From assembly GCA_029939535.1 (NCBI GenBank), contig JAOZST010000013.1:1-35900 (forward strand): DNA of 35,900 bases, given 5' to 3'. The notes beneath the pieces are model-generated. The model searched no databases and was not told where the DNA came from. It worked only from the letters and a program-made list of their open reading frames with translations. Source of the stretch: NBML01 sp029939535 (GTDB taxonomy: Bacteria > Desulfobacterota > Desulfobacteria > Desulfobacterales > Desulfobacteraceae). Positions 9,301-15,596 of the stretch are shown one piece after another. A program made the position numbers and the translations under genes. The number at the start of each line of letters is the position of its first letter. The first letter of the stretch is position 1.

Positions 9301-9643
9301 GGATATCAGGGGCTTCCACAATGATTTTTGAAACAATAATCTTACCCTTTAAAAGCTTGAGAGGATCCAGGTCAATATTGACGGATTTGATATCAAGCTG
9401 AACAGCTTTATGAAATGAAAAATTTAATTCTTTTAAATGGATGGAGGGCAGGGGTAAAAATTTAAAGTCCATTTTTTCAGGAGAAATTATCACTCCTGTT
9501 TTCTGTTGGATGATCTTGGAAATTTCTTTTTTGATAAGGGATGAATTCATAACCCAACCAAGTATATAGGGAGACAGCAGTAAAAATATAATAATCAATG
9601 CTGATGAATAAAGTACGGCTCTTTTTATTCCTTTTCTGGACAA
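6335..9643 (-). CDS. AsmA-like large envelope protein, start uncertain at assembly gap
   Basis: A protein of about 1100 residues with one N-terminal membrane segment (about 10-30), an AsmA N-terminal-type region (LIKKEISKIIQQKTGVIISPEKMDF), a long beta-rich middle and an AsmA-like C-terminal region with a two-step pattern (GRIYKLTLLSRLLSVLNIL, then ALIDGNDMTLIFSGWID). AsmA/TamB-like proteins span the periplasm as beta-groove bridges and are implicated in lipid transport and outer-membrane biogenesis; the precise role here is inferred. The only start visible on this side of the gap is TTG at 9643, a poor one without a clear ribosome-binding site. The 55 bp holding it recur at 9751-9805. If the two contigs really overlap there, the frame continues through an 18-bp repeat to a second TTG (9816) and then an in-frame TGA. 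Confidence 0.8.
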   Translation of the reverse strand: MSRKGIKRAVLYSSALIIIFLLLSPYILGWVMNSSLIKKEISKIIQQKTGVIISPEKMDFKFLPLPSIHLKELNFSFHKAVQLDIKSVNIDLDPLKLLKGKIIVSKIIVEAPDIQYTHGKQKNVAGLDKKQNKKPFSFKLPQEDIQKLFSFFPDNQGNLNIFIKNAGSDYFKSLDCSLAIDKPNNSLNLHAGVYGLDIHKNQFSENSLLKKMDLNSISSKKMTLDLKLIDAKELIGNIKILEPRVLSIKIPNKPLNADLLDLGFTVSTGILSASLKPLVISYPRAGVAINFSDNQKTGKTAITFIGNDIDISQARLACLKLLGSNKIISQLFDILRGGIAKNVIVGFKSNTLASLFDGKNLFLKGSAMNSMVKIPETPLIAENVQGDAIIEKGIIHIKTQNGNINSTAIKKGTLEIDLMNHEGFPFSGEFNLHTDLATLPGILISLLPKTLLAKELVKVRQISGQADWVLKLGMASMQKELDINVHTQNLSAKGYYDRIPLPISITTGIFGYKNDKIRIENFSGFLKTSPFENLNAIVDLHQSPNIDITSAQARLKIDELMPWLQSHEMVMDLISPVRPSRGEIIIKTAKIKGPILTPAKWDFNINGSGKNINIGFVPKKSNKSDKSKKTDVPEDKTQIQSVSGRFEANDREISIKGLTAQVEDLTWLSYDLNALDTLDPSWLNSIKLPLHVSDISIENNKNKALLKGKLTFPSGSELSFDLIGKNIKDLFPNVLTIKEKTLSNAMFTFNQNPSQPFFDFKGVLNTSTIEQLLIKDSFLHGQFNSFTSGATVKIYTDSDSNLHLDLEKITLDSFVSISKNESKPLPPAFSTFLNNKSIFLTSRELKYKNRTFIDIKTELFFNKKKTDIHIRQAVLCDLGLTGKVEILLGENQEKQVKTDFSIQALDTEDIADMISCLFKDNALIDGTYSFSSNFKGQDSSDTISNSQNGSLTMHAAKGRIYKLTLLSRLLSVLNILKTPDITQKGFGYRTIDIQADIKDSVIHLKKALIDGNDMTLIFSGWIDPLNDKLNLTCLVAPFKTIDTIIKHIPIVNTIMGRLALFPAKATGKISDPVVIPLHPSAVGQGLINMLENIIKAPVRILE

Positions 9644-9650
9644 AATTATG
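9596..9650. repeat. 55-bp sequence repeated exactly on the other side of the N gap
   Basis: The 55 bases ending at the first N are identical to 9751-9805, the first 55 bases after the gap. A unit of exactly 55 is typical of a de Bruijn assembly k-mer overlap, so this is most likely the same DNA present at two contig ends and not a biological repeat. Confidence 0.85.
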
Positions 9651-9750
9651 NNNNNNNNNNNNNNNNNNNNNNNNNNNNNNNNNNNNNNNNNNNNNNNNNN
9701 NNNNNNNNNNNNNNNNNNNNNNNNNNNNNNNNNNNNNNNNNNNNNNNNNN
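9651..9750. other. scaffold gap of exactly 100 N
   Basis: A run of exactly 100 N, the usual filler length for a gap of unknown size. It falls at the 5' end of the AsmA-like gene. The duplicated 55-bp flanks suggest that the true gap is zero or even negative. Confidence 0.98.
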
Positions 9751-9789
9751 CAATGCTGATGAATAAAGTACGGCTCTTTTTATTCCTTT

Positions 9790-9823
9790 TCTGGACAAAA
9801 TTATGGGTCTGGACAAAATTATG
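9790..9823. repeat. 18-bp tandem repeat at the start of the AsmA-like gene
   Basis: TCTGGACAAAATTATGGG (9790-9807) is followed by a second copy of its first 16 bases (9808-9823). In the gene sense each unit supplies ATA-ATT-TTG-TCC-AGA, so both copies carry a TTG start codon in the same frame, 18 nt apart (9798 and 9816). This repeat may explain why the assembly broke here. Confidence 0.8.
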
Positions 9824-9859
9824 TTCTCAAATAAACATTTATAGTCTCAACGAGACTGT

Positions 9860-9890
9860 CCTGCCCATAAAATTGCCTTTTATGGGCAGG
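9860..9890 (-). terminator. strong stem-loop after the parvulin gene
   Basis: A perfect 13-bp stem (CCTGCCCATAAAA with its complement) and a 5-nt loop lie 11 nt downstream of the parvulin stop codon. A second small hairpin (6-bp stem, 9843-9857) follows directly. There is no U-run after either stem, so intrinsic termination is not assured. An alternative is an RNA-processing or attenuating structure between the parvulin and AsmA-like genes. Confidence 0.45.
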
Positions 9891-9901
9891 GCAGTTGGGT
9901 T

Positions 9902-10183
9902 TTATTCAGTACGCTGGGTGATTTCTACAATATGGAATCCAAAATCTGTTTTTACCGGACCGTGGGGGATGCCCACGGCTTCATTAAAAACAACAGTATC
10001 AAATTCCGGAACCATCTGACCGGGCCCGAATTCTCCCAGATCTCCTCCACGTCCTCCTGAAGGGCATTTGGAATGTTGTTTTGCAAGGTCGCTGAAATCT
10101 TCACCATCTTTGATTTTTCCAATCAATTCCCTGCACAAATCTTCATTGTCCACAAGTATATGTCTTGCGCTTGCCTTTGCCAT
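9902..10183 (-). CDS. ppiC: small single-domain parvulin peptidyl-prolyl isomerase
   Basis: A 93-residue protein consisting only of a parvulin domain, as in E. coli PpiC. It begins ASARHILV, has the FSDLAKQHSKCPSGGRGGDLGEF core with the conserved glycine loop, and ends with DFGFHIVEI. It lacks a signal peptide, so it acts in the cytoplasm on Xaa-Pro bonds of unknown clients. ATG 10183 is preceded by AAGGAA. It lies 49 nt after prc in the same direction and before a strong stem-loop. The residue set matches the PpiC class well. Confidence 0.92.
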   Translation of the reverse strand: MAKASARHILVDNEDLCRELIGKIKDGEDFSDLAKQHSKCPSGGRGGDLGEFGPGQMVPEFDTVVFNEAVGIPHGPVKTDFGFHIVEITQRTE

Positions 10184-10232
10184 GATTTTTTTCCTTATTT
10201 ATTACATTTTATATCCTGCTACATCCTTTAAA

Positions 10233-12293
10233 CTACCAGGTGTATCCATGATCTGCTGCCATCAGTATAAAATTGGCCATTATATATTCGGTCTGTTCCA
10301 TCATTATTTTTTTATAGTCTGTAAGCTTTGCTGCCTCATCATCAAGGGATTCAAGAGGTTCCTTACCAATGGCGGTCCGGTATTGGTTTTCAAGTTCAAG
10401 TTCTTTCTGGTCATGCTGCTTATTTTTGTTTCGTCTCTGTTTCAGGTTTAAAGACAGGGTTTCCTGCCCATTTAGCAGGCTGTTCATTTCAATTCGTTTT
10501 TTTAAGTAAATTACCCCAGGTGCCTGACTGGATCTTTCCTTGTATTTTTTCCAAAGTAAAGGGAATAAAGGGGCCAGAGAATTGTATGCATTATAGCGGG
10601 TTTTTGCTATTGTATCCCAGAGAAGAGCGCCATCCAATGAGCTTTCCCCAGTTTGTTTGACCTTATAAATCTGGGGATATTTTAAATCCGGTACAACGCC
10701 CTGGTGCTGGGTACTTTTCCCGGATACTCGATAAAATTTGGCACTTGTAAGCTTTAATTTTCCTTCTTCAAGGGGTTTGAGCTCCTGTACGGTTCCCTTG
10801 CCAAAACTTGTTGTTCCAACAATTATACCGCGATCATAATCTTTTATGGCACCTGCAAAGATTTCAGAAGCCGAAGCGCTCATTCGGTTGATCAAAACCA
10901 TCAGGGGACCCGTATATTCAATGGACGGGTCTTCATCATAAAGTCGGGAAATCCTGTATTTTGTTTTGATCTGTACGGTTGGTCCGGATTTAAGAAACAG
11001 ACCGGTCAGGTCATTTGCTTCTTTAAGCGAGCCTCCTCCATTATCTCTCAAATCAATGATCAAGCCTTCAATGTTTTCTTTTTTAAGTTCAAATAAAAGT
11101 TTTTGAACATCTTTTGTGGTGCTCTTATAATCGGGTTCACCCCTGTGATAGGCTGCAAAGTCAATATAAAAATTGGGAATTTCAATGATTCCTATTTTAA
11201 ACTTTTGATTATCCTGGGTAATGGTGACAATTTCTTTTTTGGCGGACTGCTCTTCCAGTTTGACCTTGTCCCTTTTAATACGGATGGTGGTGATGGAATC
11301 AGCTTTTTTAGCTGGAATGATTTTTAATCTCACATAGGTGTTTTTAGGCCCGCGGATAAGTTTTACAACATCACCAATGCGCTGCCCAATGGTATCTTTA
11401 ATCTCTCCATCTGTCCCCTGTCCCACTCCAATGATTTTGTCTCCCGGCATGAGCATATTTGATTTTTCAGCAGGCCCCTTGGGTATCAGCCGGACCACCT
11501 TGGTATACTCGTATTCATTCTGGAGGACAGCGCCAATGCCTTCCAGGGACAGGCTCATATGAATGTCAAAATCTTCAGATAGCCTGGGGGGAAAATATTG
11601 TGTGTGTGGATCAAAACTTGCTGTTACACTGTTCATGAACAATTGAAACACGTCATTTGTATTGGTCTGGGCGAGTCTTTTCAGGCGGTTGCCATAGATT
11701 TTTTCCAGGGATTCACTGATTTTTTCATTTTCCTGGTCATCCAGCTTCAGAGTGATTATATGGTTCTTAAGCTCATTTTTCCACAAGGCATCAAGATCTT
11801 CCCGGTTTTTTTTTAACTTTTTTGATTCATTATCAATAATAATAACATCGTCGGTGTCAAAAACCAGGTCTTTTTCCCATGTTTTAATATGGATCAGAAT
11901 ATATTCAAGCCTTTCAAAGGACCTTTCCTGGTAAAGGTTGAAAATAGCATAGGCTGGTTTGAGGTTCCCTTTTTTAAGGTCTGTACTAAATTTGAATTTA
12001 TATTGATCAAGCTGGGCCATGTCTTCCTGTGTCAGCAGTTGCCGGCCAGGATCCAGGTTCTTGATATATCGATGAAAAATCTGTTCAGACATGGTCCTGT
12101 CCAGTTTTTTTCCTAGGAAATGATATTGTTCAAGGGCTCTGATAATTTTTATGCATTGGTTTGAATAGGTTGGCAAGGGTTTAATTTCTGCTGTCCCGGC
12201 ATGAACTGGCATTATGCCTATATCAAGAACAAACAAAAGATAAAAAGAAAGAAGATACATTATAATTGGAGATGTTTGTTTACATGGTTTCAT
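10233..12293 (-). CDS. prc: tail-specific/C-terminal processing protease Prc (S41A)
   Basis: Periplasmic serine protease that trims or degrades proteins from their C-termini. From ATG 12293 it has 686 residues (E. coli Prc: 682), with a signal peptide ending near PVHA, the long Tsp N-terminal region, a PDZ domain (around GIGAVLQNEYEY to MLMPGDKIIGVG), the S41 core and a Tsp-type C-terminal region. The Ser/Lys dyad fits Ser474 in SASASE and Lys499 in SFGKGTVQ, with the same 25-residue spacing as Ser452/Lys477 of the E. coli enzyme. The ORF could open at TTG 12323, but ATG 12293 gives the proper signal peptide. It overlaps the end of the rbgA-like gene by 14 nt, implying translational coupling. 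It may work with the M16 peptidase and foldases encoded nearby. Confidence 0.93.
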   Translation of the reverse strand: MKPCKQTSPIIMYLLSFYLLFVLDIGIMPVHAGTAEIKPLPTYSNQCIKIIRALEQYHFLGKKLDRTMSEQIFHRYIKNLDPGRQLLTQEDMAQLDQYKFKFSTDLKKGNLKPAYAIFNLYQERSFERLEYILIHIKTWEKDLVFDTDDVIIIDNESKKLKKNREDLDALWKNELKNHIITLKLDDQENEKISESLEKIYGNRLKRLAQTNTNDVFQLFMNSVTASFDPHTQYFPPRLSEDFDIHMSLSLEGIGAVLQNEYEYTKVVRLIPKGPAEKSNMLMPGDKIIGVGQGTDGEIKDTIGQRIGDVVKLIRGPKNTYVRLKIIPAKKADSITTIRIKRDKVKLEEQSAKKEIVTITQDNQKFKIGIIEIPNFYIDFAAYHRGEPDYKSTTKDVQKLLFELKKENIEGLIIDLRDNGGGSLKEANDLTGLFLKSGPTVQIKTKYRISRLYDEDPSIEYTGPLMVLINRMSASASEIFAGAIKDYDRGIIVGTTSFGKGTVQELKPLEEGKLKLTSAKFYRVSGKSTQHQGVVPDLKYPQIYKVKQTGESSLDGALLWDTIAKTRYNAYNSLAPLFPLLWKKYKERSSQAPGVIYLKKRIEMNSLLNGQETLSLNLKQRRNKNKQHDQKELELENQYRTAIGKEPLESLDDEAAKLTDYKKIMMEQTEYIMANFILMAADHGYTW

Positions 12294-13131
12294 TTTCAGA
12301 TTCAATGTCCTTTGGAGATTCAAAACTTATATTACCGATTTTTCCGGAACGAAGATCCCGTATCAATATTTCAGAGGCTTTTTGATAATTGATAATTCCC
12401 CCTTTTTTTAAGCACCCCCTGGCCCTGCCGATCTCTTCAATCAAAAGGGTTTCATCCTTTGGGACATCTTTAAGGAATGAATACCTCTCAAGGAGCAGAT
12501 TTGGATATTTTTTAAGAAGAAGGCCCGAGGCAAAAAAACCTATTTCAGAATAGTCCAGGGCTGCATCTGTAATAGCTCCTGACGCTGCCAGGGCAAGGGC
12601 CCTCTCAGCCGGTTCAATCACAGGCCAGAGAATACCCGGGGTGTCATAGATATCAACATTGTTTTTCAGGCTGGTGCGCTGCTTGTGACGGGTCACAGCA
12701 GGAACATTTCCTGTTTTTGCAATTTTTTTCCCGGCCAGAGTATTTAAAATCGTTGATTTTCCAGTATTGGGAATTCCCACCACCATGACTTTAAGTTTTC
12801 TTGCCCTGTTTCTTTGAATATTGGAAACGCAGTAATTCAAGACCTTTGCAGCCTGAGCCTTTTGTGCTCCACACACGGCAATGGCCGGTATTTTTTGCTG
12901 TTTTTCAAAATAGACAAGCCATTTTTCAGTTATTTCAGAGTCGGCAAGGTCGCTTTTATTTAAGATTTTAAGTCTTGTTCTATCTTTGCACAATTTGTCA
13001 ACAAGGGGGTTTCCGCTGGAAAAGGGAAGTCTGGCATCCAGCATTTCTAAAATTACATCCACCTTGGATATGGAGTTTTTAAGCAGATCTTTTGTTTCCA
13101 GCATGTGGCCGGGAAACCATTGGATATTCAT
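12280..13131 (-). CDS. rbgA: circularly permuted ribosome-assembly GTPase (RbgA/YlqF/MTG1 family)
   Basis: GTPase acting in maturation of the 50S ribosomal subunit. The motif order is permuted as expected for YlqF/RbgA: G4 (NKSD, about 58-61) comes before G1 (GIPNTGKST, about 119-127), a T in the switch region and G3 (DTPG, about 162-165). The opening IQWFPGHM is characteristic of the family, and the C-terminal helical domain is present. At 283 residues it is of normal length. It is the first gene of a leftward operon and overlaps prc, an unusual partner. No special regulation is visible. An alternative name is YqeH-like or YjeQ-like, but the N-terminal PGHM argues for RbgA. Confidence 0.92.
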   Translation of the reverse strand: MNIQWFPGHMLETKDLLKNSISKVDVILEMLDARLPFSSGNPLVDKLCKDRTRLKILNKSDLADSEITEKWLVYFEKQQKIPAIAVCGAQKAQAAKVLNYCVSNIQRNRARKLKVMVVGIPNTGKSTILNTLAGKKIAKTGNVPAVTRHKQRTSLKNNVDIYDTPGILWPVIEPAERALALAASGAITDAALDYSEIGFFASGLLLKKYPNLLLERYSFLKDVPKDETLLIEEIGRARGCLKKGGIINYQKASEILIRDLRSGKIGNISFESPKDIESENETM

Positions 13132-13245
13132 TGTTTAATTCTTTTTTTTATTGAAATATACTAAATAAATATATCAAGTCAGCACCACATTCATTTTGTT
13201 ATTTTTGTGCCTATATTTTCGCACTTGGGATTATGGCATATCAGG

Positions 13246-13279
13246 ATGGGTTTGAAAAGATAAAGCTTTTCAAACCCAT
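13246..13279. repeat. 14-bp perfect inverted repeat in divergent intergenic region
   Basis: ATGGGTTTGAAAAG and its exact complement are separated by 6 nt. It lies between the divergent rbgA-like gene and the GGQ-domain gene. Neither side has a T-run and no gene ends here, so it is not an obvious terminator. A protein-binding operator or an RNA leader hairpin for the rightward gene is possible. The rest of 13132-13386 is AT-rich and holds a short leader ORF at 13329. Confidence 0.7.
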
Positions 13280-13328
13280 AAACAAGACAGCAGATAGAGG
13301 TGGTATCGATTAATTTCAGGAGAATTTT

Positions 13329-13370
13329 ATGGATAAAAAAAGTAAAATAATTTACCATTACAGAGTTTGA
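13329..13370 (+). CDS. possible 13-codon leader ORF upstream of the GGQ protein
   Basis: CAGGAG is followed 6-7 nt later by ATG and a 13-codon frame (MDKKSKIIYHYRV) ending in TGA, 16 nt before the start of the release-factor-like gene. The ribosome-binding site is as good as that of the main gene. It could be a leader peptide, the remnant of an earlier start, or chance. It is not in frame with the downstream gene. Confidence 0.3.
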   Translation: MDKKSKIIYHYRV

Positions 13371-13386
13371 AACAGGAGTATAATGA

Positions 13387-13734
13387 ATGGGACCGGACAA
13401 AAAGAAAATTAAAGCCCTTGAAAAGAGAATTAAAGACCTAGGGATTAACAAGGAAGATATAAAAGAAAAATTTATAAAATCCTCGGGCAGGGGAGGGCAA
13501 AAGGTCAATAAGTCTTCTTCTGCTGTCTTTATGAGTCATGAAAAAACAGGGCTTCATATAAAAGTTGGAAAGCACAGGTCCCAGAATTTAAACCGTTTTC
13601 TTGCCTTGAGAGGCCTTGTGGAGAAAATTGAAGCAAAAATGTCTGGTAATCATGATAAACAGACAAAACAAATGGAGAAAATTAGAAAACAAAAGCAAAA
13701 GCGGAAAAAAAGATCCACACAGACCAATATTTAA
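13387..13734 (+). CDS. release-factor-like GGQ protein (ArfB/RF-1 domain, ribosome rescue type)
   Basis: A 115-residue protein with the peptidyl-tRNA hydrolase domain of class I release factors. The GGQ loop is at about residues 36-38 (SSGRGGQKVNKSS), followed by the typical VFMSHEKTGLHIKV and HRSQNLNR segments. It has no codon-recognition domain. The lysine/arginine-rich tail (about 89-115) resembles the mRNA-channel tail of ArfB/YaeJ, which frees stalled ribosomes. AGGAG at 13374-13378 supports ATG 13387. It overlaps the convergent hypothetical gene by 4 nt. ArfB function is inferred; an uncharacterised RF-like hydrolase is the alternative. Confidence 0.85.
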   Translation: MGPDKKKIKALEKRIKDLGINKEDIKEKFIKSSGRGGQKVNKSSSAVFMSHEKTGLHIKVGKHRSQNLNRFLALRGLVEKIEAKMSGNHDKQTKQMEKIRKQKQKRKKRSTQTNI

Positions 13735-14162
13735 AATGCGCCCAGTTGACAGAATTTAATTTTGATATCTTTTTTTTCACAGGCAGATCCCAGGTCTACT
13801 TTTTTGATTTTCAGGGAATGTGCAATTTCCCAGCACTGCCTGCAGGAAATCCTGTTGTCATTGATTGTCTTGGCCAGTGCAGCAGTAAGATCTTCTGAAA
13901 TTTCAATGTCAGGATTAATTTTTTTGGGTTCTGGAAAATATCCAAAAAGCCCAAGCTGACATTTTGTGATCCGAAATTCCATAAGATCGGTCTGAATACC
14001 AATGTCCCCTGGTGGGATATCAAGATCTTTAGCAATCCTGTGTGCAGCAGCACAGGTAAGATTTTTATTTTCTGCAAGGGATAGGATTTTTTTGGAAATA
14101 TTTTCATCTATTGCTTTTCCCTGGTGCTTTTTTGCGTAATGTCCTCTGTCTTCGTGTGTCAT
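13731..14162 (-). CDS. unknown protein built of two copies of a Cys-containing domain
   Basis: I do not recognise this 143-residue family. It consists of two related units, about residues 20-73 and 90-143. Each has a Cys/Ala-rich helix (LTCAAAHRIAKDL versus ISCRQCWEIAHSL), a D-(I/L)-G turn and a closing CQLG block (RITKCQLGLF versus KIKFCQLGAF). Two Cys positions are conserved between the units, and the second has an extra one (CRQC), which could suggest metal binding or redox sensing. The first unit's helix resembles a helix-turn-helix, but this is weak. It has no signal peptide. It starts 14 bp before the -35 box of the divergent PPDK-regulator promoter and converges with the GGQ gene with a 4-nt overlap. 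Confidence 0.75.
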   Translation of the reverse strand: MTHEDRGHYAKKHQGKAIDENISKKILSLAENKNLTCAAAHRIAKDLDIPPGDIGIQTDLMEFRITKCQLGLFGYFPEPKKINPDIEISEDLTAALAKTINDNRISCRQCWEIAHSLKIKKVDLGSACEKKDIKIKFCQLGAF

Positions 14163-14175
14163 AATTCCTTCCTGT

Positions 14176-14205
14176 TTGACTCTTGTTGCAGGTTATTATT
14201 ATAAT
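14176..14205 (+). promoter_or_regulatory. sigma-70 promoter for the PPDK regulatory gene
   Basis: TTGACT (14176-14181) and a perfect TATAAT (14200-14205) are 18 bp apart. The predicted start is about 14212, giving a leader of about 40 nt before ATG 14252. Confidence 0.7.
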
Positions 14206-14251
14206 AGACTCCTTATAGCCTAAATAAATCCAGTGATAAAGGATATATTTT

Positions 14252-15115
14252 ATGATAGATGAAATTGCTTCCAACCAGTTCCACATGATTTACATCGCTT
14301 CCTGCGGTGAAGGCATCAATGCCTTTAACCTGGTAGAATCCGCCCTGGTACAATTTCCAGACAATCAGATATCGGTTGTTAAGGTGGCTCACATCCGTTC
14401 TGAAAACCAGGTGGATGAGCTCATTGAAAAGGTCAAGAATGTTAAAAGCCTGATAGTTCACACAATGGTGAATTCAGGCCTTCGAAAATATTTGACCCGG
14501 AAAGGCATTGACAATCATATTGTCACCATTGATTTGATGGGTCCCATATTGTCAAAGATTCAGGCATTCTTAAATAGGCCCCCTCTGGCAAAACCAGGCC
14601 TTTACAGGGAAATTCACCAAGTGAATCTCAAACAGGTATCAGCCATTGATTTTTCCCTTGCCCATGATGACGGATTAAACCCGGAAACCCTGATAGGTTC
14701 GGAAATCGTTCTTGTGGGATTATCCCGGGCAGGGAAAACTCCTTTATCCATGTATCTGGCTGTCATGGGATGGAAAGTGGCCAACATCCCTTATGTTCCA
14801 GGCGTTCCCATGCCAGACACCCTTGATAAGGTGGACAGAAGACGGGTTATAGCCCTGAATATTAATGTGGAACAGCTCACGGCTCACCGCAAAATGAGAC
14901 AGGAAAGCCTGGGAACCACGGATATCTCTTCCTATGTTTTAAAGCAGGGAATTGAAGATGAGATTAAAAATGCACAAAAATATTATATAATCAAGGGTTT
15001 TTCAATGATTAATGTGAGCAATAAACCCATTGAAACCAGTGCTGAGGAAATTCTGGAAATGATTACCAGGCGGTTTATGGAAAATGCCCACCTTGAAAAT
15101 TTTAAAACCAGATAA
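14252..15115 (+). CDS. PPDK/PEP-synthase regulatory protein (DUF299, kinase-pyrophosphorylase)
   Basis: Bifunctional enzyme that switches pyruvate phosphate dikinase off by ADP-dependent phosphorylation of a Thr next to the catalytic His, and on again by Pi-dependent dephosphorylation. The 287-residue sequence has the family's P-loop-like GLSRAGKTPLS (about 156-166), the IPYVPGVPMP segment, and the N-terminal region around IYIASCGEG. AAAGGAT at 14237-14243 supports ATG 14252. Its probable target, PPDK, is encoded convergently at 16877-19585, which strongly supports PPDK over PEP synthase as substrate. It has its own strong promoter, so control of PPDK is likely post-translational. It overlaps the next gene by 32 nt. 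Confidence 0.92.
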   Translation: MIDEIASNQFHMIYIASCGEGINAFNLVESALVQFPDNQISVVKVAHIRSENQVDELIEKVKNVKSLIVHTMVNSGLRKYLTRKGIDNHIVTIDLMGPILSKIQAFLNRPPLAKPGLYREIHQVNLKQVSAIDFSLAHDDGLNPETLIGSEIVLVGLSRAGKTPLSMYLAVMGWKVANIPYVPGVPMPDTLDKVDRRRVIALNINVEQLTAHRKMRQESLGTTDISSYVLKQGIEDEIKNAQKYYIIKGFSMINVSNKPIETSAEEILEMITRRFMENAHLENFKTR

Positions 15116-15494
15116 AAAAAAGGGAACCAGCATCAAATTAACTGAAAAGCTTTTGGAAAGGCGGAAAAATAAAGACTACTGGGCTCTTTTTTTTGTTTTT
15201 ATCAATTTTTTAGCCTGGGGAATATTATTTATTACAGTTCTGGTGTTTCACAGGGCACAGCCGGAATTTGAAACTTTTTTTGATAAATTCTATCAATTGG
15301 AACTTAGAACCAGCTGGGATATTCAATTCCTGCAATATCTTGATTATACAATTTTTCTGGGGCTGATGCTAAGCGCTGCAGGTCTGTGTTTAAGCTTTTT
15401 CAGGGCCAGGAGAAAAACGGATTATAAAAAACATCTTATTCTTCTTGTTTCTTTATATTTTATACTTTTGATTATATCGGTCTTTATTCTCTAA
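15084..15494 (+). CDS. small membrane protein of unknown function, three membrane segments
   Basis: A 136-residue protein I do not recognise. After a basic N-terminus (about 1-30, KPDKKK and ERRKNK) come hydrophobic segments at roughly 32-55, 90-107 and 117-136, with a soluble loop of about 35 residues between the first two. The stop codon directly follows the last membrane helix. ATG 15084 lies inside the end of the PPDK-regulator gene (32-nt overlap) with only GGAAA upstream; a later TTG could be used, but the coding frame itself is well supported by the helices. Co-transcription with the regulator is likely. The stop codon is part of a 15-bp tandem duplication. Confidence 0.7.
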   Translation: MPTLKILKPDKKKGTSIKLTEKLLERRKNKDYWALFFVFINFLAWGILFITVLVFHRAQPEFETFFDKFYQLELRTSWDIQFLQYLDYTIFLGLMLSAAGLCLSFFRARRKTDYKKHLILLVSLYFILLIISVFIL

Positions 15495-15511
15495 TGCTTT
15501 ATTCTTTAATG
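15482..15511. repeat. 15-bp tandem duplication over the stop codon of the membrane protein
   Basis: CTTTATTCTCTAATG (15482-15496) is followed directly by CTTTATTCTTTAATG (15497-15511), with one mismatch. The first copy contains the last codons and the TAA stop (15492-15494). The remaining spacer up to 15596 shows no other feature. Confidence 0.75.
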
Positions 15512-15596
15512 GATTATTTTGTAGGGGATTAAGAATCCTGGAGAAATAGCCGATAGGTTTTTAAATGCTGCATTTTTTAATTGGTTTAAAAAAGGG

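Noticed and set aside
9596..9805. Biological direct repeat or insertion site around the gap
   Set aside because: The copies are exactly 55 bp, end exactly at the N run and have no element between them; contig overlap is the simpler explanation.
9648..10019. Open frame running through the N gap
   Set aside because: Its first third is unknown bases and the rest is antisense to the parvulin gene and its terminator.
13191..13508. 105-codon minus-strand frame over the GGQ gene and its upstream region
   Set aside because: It is a shadow of the plus-strand GGQ gene, has low-complexity hydrophobic content and would disrupt the rbgA-like promoter region.
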